Source: Chara braunii | Taxonomy: Eukaryota; Streptophyta; Charophyceae; Charales; Characeae | Direction of reading: 5' to 3' | DNA length: 39,866 bases | Assembly: GCA_003427395.1 (NCBI GenBank) | Contig: BFEA01000006.1 | Span: 5,798,631 to 5,838,496 of the forward strand | Shown: positions 1 to 9,096 of the stretch, one piece after another | Layout of the letters: each line of letters begins with the position of its first letter | How positions within the stretch are numbered: the stretch's first letter is position 1 | The notes under the pieces: generated by a model | What the model saw: the letters and a program-made list of their open reading frames with translations, nothing else | What the model was told of the DNA's origin: nothing | The model's database searches: none | Made by a program: the position numbers and the translations under genes

Positions 1-59
1 TTATTTTTGCATGTTATCACTGTGCCCGTTTTTTGCTTTTATTCTTTGTTCCGCAAAGT

Positions 60-125
60 GCGCTCTTTTAGTTTGTAGTGATGTGACAATATATATATAT
101 ATTGTCACACTGTGAATAAGAGCGC
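60..125. repeat. imperfect inverted repeat with a 28-bp perfect AT-core palindrome
   Basis: Positions 82-109 form a perfect 28-bp palindrome: TGTGACA arms around an alternating AT core. Further out, GCGCTCTT (60-67) pairs with AAGAGCGC (118-125), so the whole 66-bp segment can fold back as one long hairpin or cruciform with an internal bulge. No coding function is seen. It could be a hairpin at a small mobile element end or an expanded AT microsatellite. Confidence 0.7.
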
Positions 126-285
126 AGAAGCGAAAAAAAGGAAGAAGAAAAGAAGAAAAAAGAAAAAAGGGGGAGAAGAAGAGGTAAGGAAAGCTCCACC
201 TGTTCATAACCTCTTACGTACAAGGCCAGCCACGTGGATGACAGGTTGAGCGCTGGTATATTTGTGGTTTCCCCACCTATTTCCC

Positions 286-424
286 CTCCTCTGATTTCCT
301 TTCCTTCCCCCCCTAATCCCCCCCTTGCCCCCCTTCCCCCTCCCCCTTCCTTCCCTTGTCCCTCTCCTCCTTCTCCCCTCTTCCTTTCTCCTGCCTTTTT
401 TCTATTTCTCCCTATCCCAAACAG
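286..424 (+). other. polypyrimidine tract ending in a splice-acceptor-like CAG
   Basis: About 140 bases of almost pure C/T run directly into CCCAAACAG at 416-424, the form expected at the 3' end of a spliceosomal intron. An ORF of protein-like composition starts immediately downstream. No matching donor is identified upstream. A simple-sequence expansion with a chance CAG is the alternative. Confidence 0.35.
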
Positions 425-857
425 ATAGCAGGGAACAGGGGCGCACCCGAAGACAGGATTTGGAGACATGCCCGCCGCTTAGCTGCATCCGAGAGGGAGT
501 TGGAGAATGCATGTGATGTCCTTATCGAAAGGAGCAATCAGATCATCGTCACCATCTTGCGTGAAGAAGGGGATGAGGTTGTGGGAATTACGTAGTTGGA
601 TTCGGCCCCGCGAATCTGGACTAGTCTCACCCTACGCAGGTTGAGAACCAGCCATAACACGGTTATTGAAGACTTTGGTAACCTCTGGCGCACTCACAGG
701 GCAGTCATTGCGGATGTGGATGCATGGGATCTGCAAAGGAGACAATTAAGGGGGGGAATTGCGGAGCTGAGGAGACGAAACCTCCAACTAACTAGATCTC
801 TCCACTCCTTCACCCTCCTTGCACTCGCCCTATGCTACACTGCTACCATGATTAGCT
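425..857 (+). pseudogene. degraded ORF of unknown function, helix-rich with a hydrophobic C-terminus
   Basis: One reading frame stays open from the acceptor-like CAG to the stop near 857, apart from a single TAG at 593-595. The translation is rich in Arg, Glu, Leu and Ile in heptad-like spacing (for example RRLAASERELENACDVLIE). It ends in a short hydrophobic stretch (SFTLLALALCYTATMI) that could be a membrane anchor. I do not recognise the family. It lies on the same strand as, and 1.2 kb upstream of, the Penelope-like RT at 2031-3709. It may therefore be a 5' ORF of that element or an unrelated host exon; this is inference. It could also be a fortuitous open frame. Confidence 0.35.
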
Positions 858-899
858 AGATCTAATGATATCTACATGCATGGCTGCAGGTTTGAGTAA

Positions 900-1571
900 G
901 GTAACTACAGTGGATCTCCAACAGGAGGTGGACTACAGCCTGTCAAGCCAAAGCAAGGACAACCTCCTGTTGTCCATTCTTGGGGCACTATGGCAATGGA
1001 AATTGGCAGGCGCATTCCGGAGGTACTCAGGGCGGAACTCGATCCAGACATTTTTCTACCCTGGCCACCAGTTGGACCTACCTCGATCAAGATCATCGGG
1101 CCGAAGATCTGGGAAGCACAGGGAGCTCCGTGCAACCCGCCATAGCCATCGACAACTTCGCGACGGTGGACGTTTTGACTGCACAGCCGCAGATCACGAC
1201 CAGGATATCTCCCTCTCCTGATCTTCCCCCAACAATCTGAGTCCGGGCCAAACAAACTTTTGAATCCATAGAAACAATCCCCTCCGATGTCGTCACCATG
1301 GTCCAATGTGGCAGCTACCAATGACGCTATCTCCCCTATCTCCCCCATAGCCATCCTCATCGCAGGCCAGACAGAGCAGCCCCGTCTGCTTCCCAGGGAA
1401 TGCCTCATCACCAGAGACCCCCCTCAGTCTCGTGTCACAATTGATCTTCCCCTACTCCGATCTGGTGCAAAAACCTCGCAACTCCCCAATCGCTACCCCC
1501 TTATACTCCACAGAGAGTACGACCCGCGTGAAAACCAAGACTGCGAGGAGCACATACTGACGGAGCGTTGA
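900..1571 (+). pseudogene. degraded protein-coding region of unknown function upstream of the Penelope-like RT
   Basis: Three frame pieces together read like one eroded protein. The first is 900-1145, with an ATG at 990 and a Pro-rich stretch around FLPWPPVGPTSIKIIGPKIW. The second is about 1120-1327 in another frame, with one TGA. The third is about 1287-1571 in the first frame again, containing ISPISPIAILIAGQTEQP and ending at a TGA at 1569-1571. At least two frameshifts and several stops are needed, so it cannot make one protein as it stands. I recognise no domain. Same strand and proximity suggest it belongs to the Penelope-like unit, but that is inference. Confidence 0.35.
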
Positions 1572-1737
1572 TATTGACTGGTTCCAATATGGCGTACGAA
1601 GCGAGTGGTGGGTTGGAGGAGGAAGGCACAGGGAATCATCCGAAGATAGTAGCGCATTGCAGCAGGTCAGCCTGATCGGATGGTAGCCACCGAAACAAGG
1701 ATGTATGGGGTAGATTGCTCCCCCCTCTGAACCGGTG

Positions 1738-1853
1738 CACTCTCTCTCTTCCTCCTTTTCTCTCTCTTTCTCCCTCTCCCTCCTCCTCCCCCCTGCGCTC
1801 TCTCCCCATATATCTTAGAGTCTCTCTCCGCATGTATACACGTGCACCCCCTT

Positions 1854-1888
<35 letters not shown>

Positions 1889-1962
1889 CCCTTCTCCTTC
1901 AAGTTTCACCCTCTTCCCCCCTCTCCTTCTCCCACACACCCTCTCCTCCCCTTTTCATTCTA
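1738..1962. repeat. CT-rich tract with a (CA)n microsatellite
   Basis: The stretch 1572-2030 has no convincing gene. It holds a CT-rich tract interrupted by an uninterrupted (CA)n run of about 14 units near 1859-1886. At its right end, TTCTTGTTTTGCAAG (about 2038-2052) looks like an intron 3' end just inside the RT-encoding frame. Whether an intron separates the upstream pieces from the RT cannot be decided from sequence alone. Confidence 0.75.
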
Positions 1963-2030
1963 AGCCGACCTCCAGCCTCCTCTGGCATAGGGTGACAACT
2001 AAGGTAGATTAACCCAGATCCGGGACTATT

Positions 2031-3709
2031 GTGAATGTTCTTGTTTTGCAAGAGTGCATGGGCCAGGTCAATATGGGTCTCTCAGGTAGGCGGAAATGGT
2101 GCAGGGTGGATGATGAGCCACGAAGGGGATTTGTACGTATGAGATATGTGAGTAGACTACTGGCGGCTGTCTCCGTCAAAGCACTGATCATCTCCTTGAT
2201 GACAGTGGTTGTTGGCCAGCACTTCGCGGAGTGGATGGAGACTGTCACCTTTGGCTGGTCTTACAATGAACCAGTCTCTGGGGTACTCTACAAACCTGCG
2301 GAGGTGTCTCGAGACTTCAACCTGGAGCCATGGCAGAATGACAAGGGCGGTTGTGCGTGTAGCAGTAGATATGCTCGATTTGTTGAGCCGACCACTGTGG
2401 AATTGCTTGATTCTAGGAAGATTGGGGAAGCCGTGGGACCCCATGTGATCACCACTGACTACACTATCTCTCAGGCTTATCCTACAATACGGCCTCAATC
2501 ATATCCTCACCACTAGGCTGGATATTGAGATAGCTGTTAGGGAGATCTTGAGAGCACTCGACTATACGCTAGAACTGTACAACAAGGAGTATGATCTTTC
2601 GGAGGGTGCTAGAAGTAAGGTTAGGATGGGAATAAGGCAGCACTGTTTTAGCAGGTCTGTGAAGTATAAGAGTAGGCACATTGAAGCAGGGATCCTGGAC
2701 CTCAGTGAGCACTATCTTTCGCATGAGGTGGCATATATAACTAAGTAAATTTTTGTTGCATGCATGGACAAAGTCGCAAACACTTGGTAATCATGTGTAA
2801 GGATCTTGTTAGGCAGTTAGCATTTGAGAGACTGTCCAGATCCAACTTCGAATTACTTCATCCTGGATCAGGAGAGATGGTCAGTGTATGACAAGGGATA
2901 ATACACTGAACTACCCCATGGGGCCTGATAAGATTCCATACCTAATGCCAAACTACAAGAGCCATAAGAGTACTCTGAGGTGGACCACGAATGCCAATCA
3001 ATGCATGTTTTCACCTATCGCTACGGTATGTGCTGGTGCTTTGAGGATGATCAGTGAGGAGGTGCAGAAATATTGTGCGGAGATGTCTCGTACACTGAGG
3101 GATCTGCATGGCGTCCAAGTAAACCTGTGGTGGCGTATTGATTCCATCAATGAGTACTGTTTGAACTTGCCCAATGCGATTTTCGTATTCTTTTCGGCAG
3201 ACGTTAGCCGATGCTTTGAAACAATCTCCACGGATAATTCAAAGCATGGGTTGATCTCTGCTCTCTCATTTGTGATTAAGAAAGGCTTTGGACACAGACT
3301 GAGAACGGAAGGGGATAGATACATCAAGATCAGTTCATTAGACAACGGCAGGATCAGATATGGATGGATGAACTCAAGTGTTACAAAGCGCAATGAAAGG
3401 ACGATTGAACCTAATAAGCTCATTGAGATGAACCAATGGCTGGCGGATAGGAACTACATTCAGTTTGGTGGGAGGGTCTGGAGGCAAAAGAATGGTATTC
3501 CGATGGGACTGCCCTGCTCGCCCATCTGGTGCAATCTATATTTTTTTGGATATGAATTCGAATGCATGATGAGGTTGATAGGAACAGGGAACAAACACCT
3601 AGCTGCATTATTCTCACACACATTCAGGTACATGGATGATCTGAATGCATTGAACAACATCAGCATCCACGAATTCCTCATGAATGGCCACCCCCACAGT
3701 TCGGACGAC
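2031..3709 (+). pseudogene. Penelope-like reverse transcriptase, N-terminal part and catalytic core (interrupted)
   Basis: The order of motifs fits Penelope-like RTs and the related DKxxN...CK family. It reads: CACSSRYARF and HVITTDYTI (about 2355-2475), GLNHILTTRLD (after a one-base shift near 2470), MDKVANT plus VIMCKDLV (2764-2805, another shift), then PNYKSHK. Motif A is ADVSRCFETI with its Asp codon at 3200-3202, motif B is GIPMGLPCSPIWCNLY, and motif C is YMDD at 3629-3640. The core from 2888 to 3709 is open. The N-terminal third carries an in-frame TAA (2746-2748) and about three frameshifts, so the gene is dead unless spliced. At 3709 the frame runs exactly into an LTR; the C-terminal part resumes at 21191 in the same frame. 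No GIY-YIG endonuclease was found on either side. A telomerase-like or group II-like RT is the alternative, but motif spacing favours Penelope-like. Confidence 0.65.
3705..3709. repeat. target site duplication, left copy, element 1
   Basis: ACGAC immediately before the LTR start. The partner after the right LTR is ATGAC at 21186-21190, with one mismatch. Removing the element and one copy keeps the RT reading frame. Confidence 0.7.
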
Positions 3710-4410
3710 TGTTACATGCTGCGCCTGCACACGAGGGCCATTTTTGAGGCCCTGCATCCCTCAGGCTGAAAGCCTGAAAACCAGGGCCTACAGGCCCCGT
3801 GACCATTCAGCTCGAAAGCCTGAAAAACAGGGGCCTACAGACCCTATGTCGTTTCAGACTAAAAATGGTAGTAGCCTTCTTACCTGAAACCAAGGGCCAT
3901 TTCCGGTCTGTTATGAGACCGGCCTACCCTACCCTAAAACTCAGGCACCGAACCAGGGTTTTAGGAACAGGCTATTTTTGGCCTGTTCCCACGATAGCTG
4001 CAGCGCCAGCCCCTGGCTCAGTTCGGCATTGGCAAGAGCAGCCTCCTGACTCCCCGCCCTGCAACTGCAGGCAGTCGGAGGCAGTCAGGAGGCAGGCCGA
4101 CATAGTACATAGAGACTTCCCATGCACATCACGGGTAGGCAGGAGGCAGTCAGTAGTCTTCAGGATTCGGCAGGAGCACACTGGAGGAGCGCTGCAGGAG
4201 TAGCGGTAGTAGCGTTAGCATTAGTCTTCAGCGCTGGGCACTAGTAGCGTAGCTGTAGTCTTCAGCACCGGCGCCATAGCTAGGGTAGTACTAGAGAGAG
4301 AGAGATTGGGCGGAGGCTAGGGATACTTACCCGCAGCGCCGTTGCTCCAGCTTCGTCTTCGAGGTACCTGCATCACAGCCTGGCTCGTGAGAGAGAGAGT
4401 TCCTCTTCTT
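3710..4410 (+). repeat. Element 1 left LTR, first part
   Basis: This part aligns to 19894 onward of the right LTR, beginning TGTTACATGC. It ends at TCTT (4407-4410), the target duplicated by insertion of element 2; the LTR resumes at 13343. Near its end it carries a short (GA)n run and the sequence GGATACTTACC at 4321-4331, discussed under findings. An ORF that enters the LTR from the RT is only read-through. Confidence 0.92.
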
Positions 4411-4640
4411 TAAAAGGGCCTTTACCCAATTCAGCCCTGTTCGGCAAATGCAACATAGAGGGGTCACTCGCCAGGGCCCAACTCGTGAAAGCAGATCAAA
4501 GGACATGTTCTCTGGGTCAAAGGTCACATCCTAACTAAAGGAAAAGCCAATACTAAAGGTCACATTTGTGCCCCTAGACGAACAGTTGTCATATTCAGAT
4601 GTGGGAGTCACATCTGTTCATCCAGGGGGTGTGCAAGTCA

Positions 4641-4733
4641 TGTCTGTTCATGCAGGAGATGTGTCTGTACGTGCAGTATGTGTGTCTGTTCGTGCAGTAT
4701 GAGTGTCTGTTCGTGCAGAATGTGTGTCTGTCC
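4641..4733 (+). repeat. 21-bp tandem array in the U3 region of the element 2 LTR
   Basis: TGTCTG starts at 4641, 4662, 4683, 4704 and 4725, an exact 21-bp period. The common core is TGTCTGTTCGTGCAG, and a diverged further unit lies near 4612. The array sits 220-310 bp upstream of the TATA box and is also present in the right LTR (from about 12425). Two helical turns per unit would put each copy on the same DNA face, as expected of an enhancer array; this function is inferred. Confidence 0.8.
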
Positions 4734-4948
4734 AAAAGGAAGTCAAAGGGCAGGTTCCCAGTTCTATCCAAGTCTAATAGGAGGTCTAGATTCAGACAAC
4801 CAGTCCGAAATCAAGGCCAAATGGCCGCAGCAGCAGCAGACCCTGAGGGGAAAATACTGGGACACACACATGTGCATGGGTCTGGGACTGGAGGAGGCTC
4901 AAAGTGCCAATGCAGACCAATGCAGACCTCGCCAGGGGAGGCCAGCAA

Positions 4949-4954
4949 TATAAA
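4949..4954 (+). promoter_or_regulatory. TATA box of the element 2 left LTR
   Basis: TATAAA within CAATATAAAGC, about 610 bp before the LTR end and conserved in the right LTR at 12723-12728. It is the only clear TATA box in the LTR, so it marks the likely U3/R promoter. The transcription start itself cannot be read. Confidence 0.6.
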
Positions 4955-5566
4955 GCAATAGGCCAGCCTCCCTTGACATCAGATCCCCACTGGCATATTG
5001 GCGTGGAAGTGTTGTATGCACTTGTGCGCTGGCTGGCTGGGTTAGCGCTGGAGGAGAAGCGGCGCTGAGGGGAGGAAGAGAGTTGGGCGCTGGCTTGCAA
5101 GTGTCATCCATATCTGCGCCAGCTAGTTGGTATAGTTAGTGGGTTAGTAGTTAGTCTATATTGAGTAGCATTAAAGTAGATCTTCGTAGGAGTGTGCATG
5201 TATGGTGGGACAAGTGAACCAAGACTGAGGTCCAAGGGAGAGAAGAGAGAGAGAGAGAGAGGGGTAGGATCTGGCTATGGTGGATAGTTACCTGCTGTGC
5301 GCTGTACTTGAGTTTTGAAGGTGGCGCTGGCTGAGCCAGGCCCCATTTGTGAGACGGAAGGAAGAAACTCGTGAGAATGTTGGGCGCTGAACTTCGGATC
5401 TCGATATACTCTTGTATAATGTGCTAATGATCACTTGAGCTGCACATCTTGGTTCTATTCCATCTCATTTGGACTATGTGTGAGTTTCATCTTGTGTGAG
5501 TTAATGTCCATGCATGAGTTCTGATACACTCCAGCAAGAGGAGGACAGTCAGGTCCCTTGCAATCT

Positions 5567-5578
5567 TGGTATCGGAGC
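5567..5578 (+). other. Element 2 primer binding site (tRNA-iMet type)
   Basis: TGGTATCGGAGC, four bases after the LTR end. It matches 11 of 12 positions of the complement of plant initiator-Met tRNA 3' end (TGGTATCAGAGC). Confidence 0.85.
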
Positions 5579-6412
5579 TAAAGCTTGTTGCAGTCACTGC
5601 GCTGGCATGAGTAAGGTCGGCGAGAAGAAGAAAAGAATGCTGGCTTGAGGATGACGCTGGTGATGGTGGAGTTGTGAGATAGAGGTGGATTGGGATTGGG
5701 GAAGAAGTAAGCCGAAGAGGAAGGGGCAGAAGATTACTTACCTGGAGCGTTGGAGTGCGGAGCAACGAGGAGCTTATAGACGACCGCTTCAAAGAGAGAA
5801 GAACCTCCATATCCCCTTACCTGGCTGCGTGTGTGTGTACTCTACTTCTTTCCCTCTCTGATGGTCGCTGCTGCTGCTGTCTACCTAAGGTCTGGTCTGG
5901 GAGTCAGGACATAAGTGTCTGGTGGTCAGAGTCCTGATGGTCCTCTTTTCTACCCCTCTAATCTGATATTTGTAGGAGGTGGTAAAGGTGGGGAAAACTG
6001 GTGTGAAGTTGCCGATTGCCACGTCAGGGTGCAAGCACGGAATTAAGCAAAGTCAACAGGGCAGCGCTAGTCTGTGTGAACGAAGTATAGCCCGGGTACT
6101 CTGACATAGTTATACTCCAAACTTCTCCCTGCGCAAGAGGACAAATAGTAAAAGATTAGTACAAACAGAAACAACCAGACCAAGAAGAAAGAAAAAAAAA
6201 AATACTAACTAGGGGAGAGACAAGCAGCGTGTAAAAGTCAAAAGAAATTCTATTACACCGTGAAATTTCGTATTGTCTAAACTTTGTTATTTCTGAAGCA
6301 ACGATTCTCAGAGTTAAAAAAAAAAAAAGGGAAACAGCATCCCATCCACATCAGATAGAGTTTAGTAGGAGTTTGGGGGATAGTCTCTTGGTGGACCAGT
6401 GGAGGACCACCT
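5579..6412 (+). other. Element 2 untranslated leader
   Basis: About 830 bp between PBS and the first gag-like frame. No ORF of convincing composition exists on the plus strand. The stretch GATTACTTACCTGG (5732-5745) reads as a perfect 5' splice site on the minus strand. There are A-rich runs near 6188-6200 and 6317-6328. Confidence 0.6.
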
Positions 6413-8578
6413 GTGCTGTCATCCACCATGGATGACTATCCCATGCAGGGGATTATGGCCCTTTCGGTTTTGATTGGCCCTTTGTTTCGGGTGTTTTTCC
6501 CCCTTGGCTTCGGAAGAGTCTGTGTTTCCCGAATGATGATGAGATCAGGAGCAATCAAGCCAGGGCCCACGCGTGCGGAACAGGCTGAAGTTGAGCGCCG
6601 CCAGGCTGAAAAGAAGAAAGAAAAGGAGGAAAGAAAAAGGCAAAAAGAAGAAGAAGTAAAGGAAAAAATACAGGAAGAAGAAGAGTAAAAAGGGAAATGA
6701 AAGAAAAGTTGGAGAAGGAGTTAAAGGAAGAATTACAAACTATAGAAGAAGAAGAAGAATCTGAAAACTATAGAAGAAGAAGAAGAATCTGAAAAGGGGG
6801 TTAAAGACTCATTAGACGGCGGACAGAGAAGGGATCGATTAGTCAGACAGGTGGTGAAGTGTTTGTTAAACCGCTGGACTGGTACGACCAGTATGCTTAT
6901 ACCAGCGATCGAATCGAAGAGACAGAAGAAGAAAAGGATGTGTTCATTGCGAGACTGGCAATTGTTACAGATCAGAGAGAAAGGGATCTGATGCTTGAAG
7001 AGAAACGGGCAGAACTGCATGCTAAGATGGTGGTAACAAAGCGGCGAGAGTTGGACAAAAGAAAGAGATTGCAAGCAGAAGGTGCAAGGCTGCACAGAGA
7101 GTTGCAAGAGCAAAAAGACAAACAAGCAGCAACAGAAGAAAAGTTAGTCCTCTTAACCGAAACAGTTTTGCATACCAAACAAGAATTGGAAGCAATGAAC
7201 AAAACTCTGCAAAAAGTTGAAAGCCACCGGTATGAATTTGAAGGAGTCTGGAACACCTTCCTTCAGAAGTCTGCAAAGGCAGCATATACAGTAATACATC
7301 CAGAAATTAGATAACCACATCACTCATACCTTTACTCCGGCCGTAATTGAGAAGATAGTTCGAGACAGCGGCGGAGGAGGAGATGGAGATGGAGATGGGG
7401 GTGATGGAAACAAGAAAGGAAAGGGAGTCCCGCGAGAAGACACAGGGGATATTAGGAAAATTAAAATCAAAGTGTCGTGGACTTACACAGGCAAGAGGGA
7501 GGAAAGCGTCCTGCATTGGATTGCGGCCGTAGAGTCCTACGTGTACGGTCAACGCATCCCATATTGGGATAAGAGTTTTGATGGTCACTTCGTGTATGGC
7601 CGGCGATGCGATGAGCTTTGCCATATCGTTGCGAAAGGAAGCGAACTGCAAATCGATGATTGAATATCCACAGCAAACCAGAATTGAAGACTCTTTAAAG
7701 TAGTACGAGAACGATTCGAAGATAAAAATCTGGCTCGCCGAACTGAAATGCTAATTTTGAATATTGCGGATCGAAAATGGAAGAGTGCGTCTGCACTCTA
7801 AGCAACGATGGAACAACTATTGCAATGCGTTGAGCATGGACTAACTCCTTCTCAAATCCTCAACAACTTCGCTAGGGCACTTCCTGATCCTCTCCGTACT
7901 CAGCTTTATCCCCGCACAAAAGAAGAGGGGATGACATACGAGAAGTTCAGCAAGATCGCTATAGATCATGTTGGTTTCTTGGCTGAAGCTAATTACTGCC
8001 ATTATTGGAAAGATTTGCAAGCGGGAAAGAAGTGGCAGAACCGCACAATCTCAGGGAACATACCTCGGAAAGACAACCTCCTTCTGACCTTTGAAGAAGG
8101 AGGTGTCGAAACTCTTTCCTATGACCAAATAGACTATGGTCTTGAGGAAGGACCTTGCGGTCTGGTAGCTCAGGAGGGGAGCTACGCGGCCGTTGCAGCC
8201 CGCGGGCCAGGGCGACAAGGACGAGGACGTGGCCGAGGAAGAGGAGGCCGCGGACGCGGTGGAAGAGGACCCGGTACCCAGAGGTGTGGTGGCGAAGGTA
8301 GCTACTACGTGGGTGGAAGGGGCAATGGTCCCTCGCAAGGTGGCCGTGGTTCATATTCTATCTGGGGAAGAGGAAGAGGCGCGTGGTATGGTACTTGGGA
8401 CAAGCCATACCCACCTCATCCAGGTCTACCCGAAGGGGAACCTTGGAAGAAACTGGGAATCACAAAGAAAGTTTGGCAGGAAAGAAAAACCGCTGATCAG
8501 TGCCTCAAGTATGGTGACCCCAACCACATTGTTCCCTACTGTCCAGATTATAAGATACTAAAAGGGAACAGCCAGTAG
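6413..8578 (+). pseudogene. Element 2 gag, fragmented
   Basis: Gag forms the retroelement capsid. Pieces in different frames read in order. First comes a charged Glu/Lys/Arg-rich coiled coil (6590-6690 and 6859-7314). Next is a capsid-like segment VSWTYTGKREESVLHWI... (7470-7663), then MEQLLQCVEHGLTPSQILNN onward (7808-8100). A long Arg-Gly-rich nucleic-acid-binding tract follows (about 8200-8400). It ends in a zinc knuckle, CLKYGDPNHIVPYC, in which the second Cys of CX2CX4HX4C is Tyr. A 28-bp tandem duplication at 6739-6794 shifts the frame. The protein cannot be made intact, and the missing knuckle Cys would weaken RNA packaging. Confidence 0.75.
6739..6794 (+). repeat. exact 28-bp tandem duplication in gag
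   Basis: The two copies 6739-6766 and 6767-6794 are identical and purine-rich (repeated GAA). Because 28 is not a multiple of three, the duplication shifts the gag frame. It looks like replication or reverse-transcriptase slippage. Confidence 0.85.
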
Positions 8579-8811
8579 AGGTCTCAGTTGCCTCTACGGG
8601 AACTTTGGATGTAAAAAGAAAGACATCCTCCCATCCGAAGGTTCCATTGGTAGAGACAGAAGAGGAAGACAGTCCCCATGTAGTATCCTGTCCAGAGGTG
8701 GCAAGCGTATGCATCTCTCTAGATGGATCCCTCGCTGGCATGGGTGATGAGTTGGCCGCTCGTCGCCAAGCCTGGGCTGAAATGAAGAAACGAAAAGGAT
8801 AGTGAGTAATT

Positions 8812-9075
8812 GCAGATCTAGAAGTGAATAAAGTAAGAGTTGGAGGTATGATTGATAGCGGATCAACTCGCAGTTATATCAGTAAGAAAGGATTGCAAAA
8901 GTTGCGTCTCGAGCTTAAGGTAAAGCAACTGACTGAGCCCGTAGTAAGTAAATTAGCTAATAGTACAGTAACTGTGATGGATCCGGCTAGAAGCAGAGGG
9001 GAAGGTGGAACGCGTTCTCCACTTTCTGACTCTCTTGGTGGAAGATAATCTTCCTTTTGACATTCTCTTAGGTAA
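8812..9075 (+). pseudogene. Element 2 aspartic protease
   Basis: The catalytic triad region reads MIDSGSTRSYIS (about 8849-8884), the D-S-G-S/T form of retropepsins. A frameshift near 8990 separates it from the second conserved block, LPFDILLG (about 9050-9073), in another frame. In the family this protease processes Gag-Pol. It lies between the broken gag knuckle and RT, the usual place. The frame break makes it non-functional as read. Confidence 0.8.
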
Positions 9076-9096
9076 GCTGCAAATGCAGACATAAAG

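Larger units (their letters stand above)
4411..5562 (+). repeat. Element 2 left (5') LTR
   Basis: This 1152-bp LTR is nearly identical to 12195-13338. It contains a five-unit 21-bp tandem array, a TATA box at 4949-4954, a (GA)n run near 5239-5260 and an antisense 5' splice-site-like motif at 5282-5294 that is mutated in this copy. It ends CCCTTGCA, four bases before the primer binding site. Small ORFs in it are low-complexity artefacts of the tandem array. Confidence 0.95.

Noticed and set aside
1-70. Relation of the window start to the element 4 LTR (shared AATAAAAGC-type words)
   Set aside because: The match is short and AT-rich and does not extend.
2888-3709. Telomerase reverse transcriptase
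   Set aside because: There is no telomerase-specific T motif or N-terminal domain, and the PNYKSHK and GIPMGLPCSP pattern with the post-YMDD region fits Penelope-like RTs better.
3710-3769. Continuation of the RT reading frame into CYMLRLHTRAIF
   Set aside because: This is LTR sequence of element 1, present again at 19894; the true RT continues at 21191.
4599-4961. Cys-rich ORF (and its copy at 12350-12727)
   Set aside because: It is a translation of the 21-bp LTR repeat, with no codon bias or homologous domain.
5487-5810. Minus-strand ORF starting at 5810 with a consensus donor at about 5743
   Set aside because: The peptide is Ser/Leu/Pro low-complexity and lies in a retroelement leader; the donor is reported as a motif, not as a gene.
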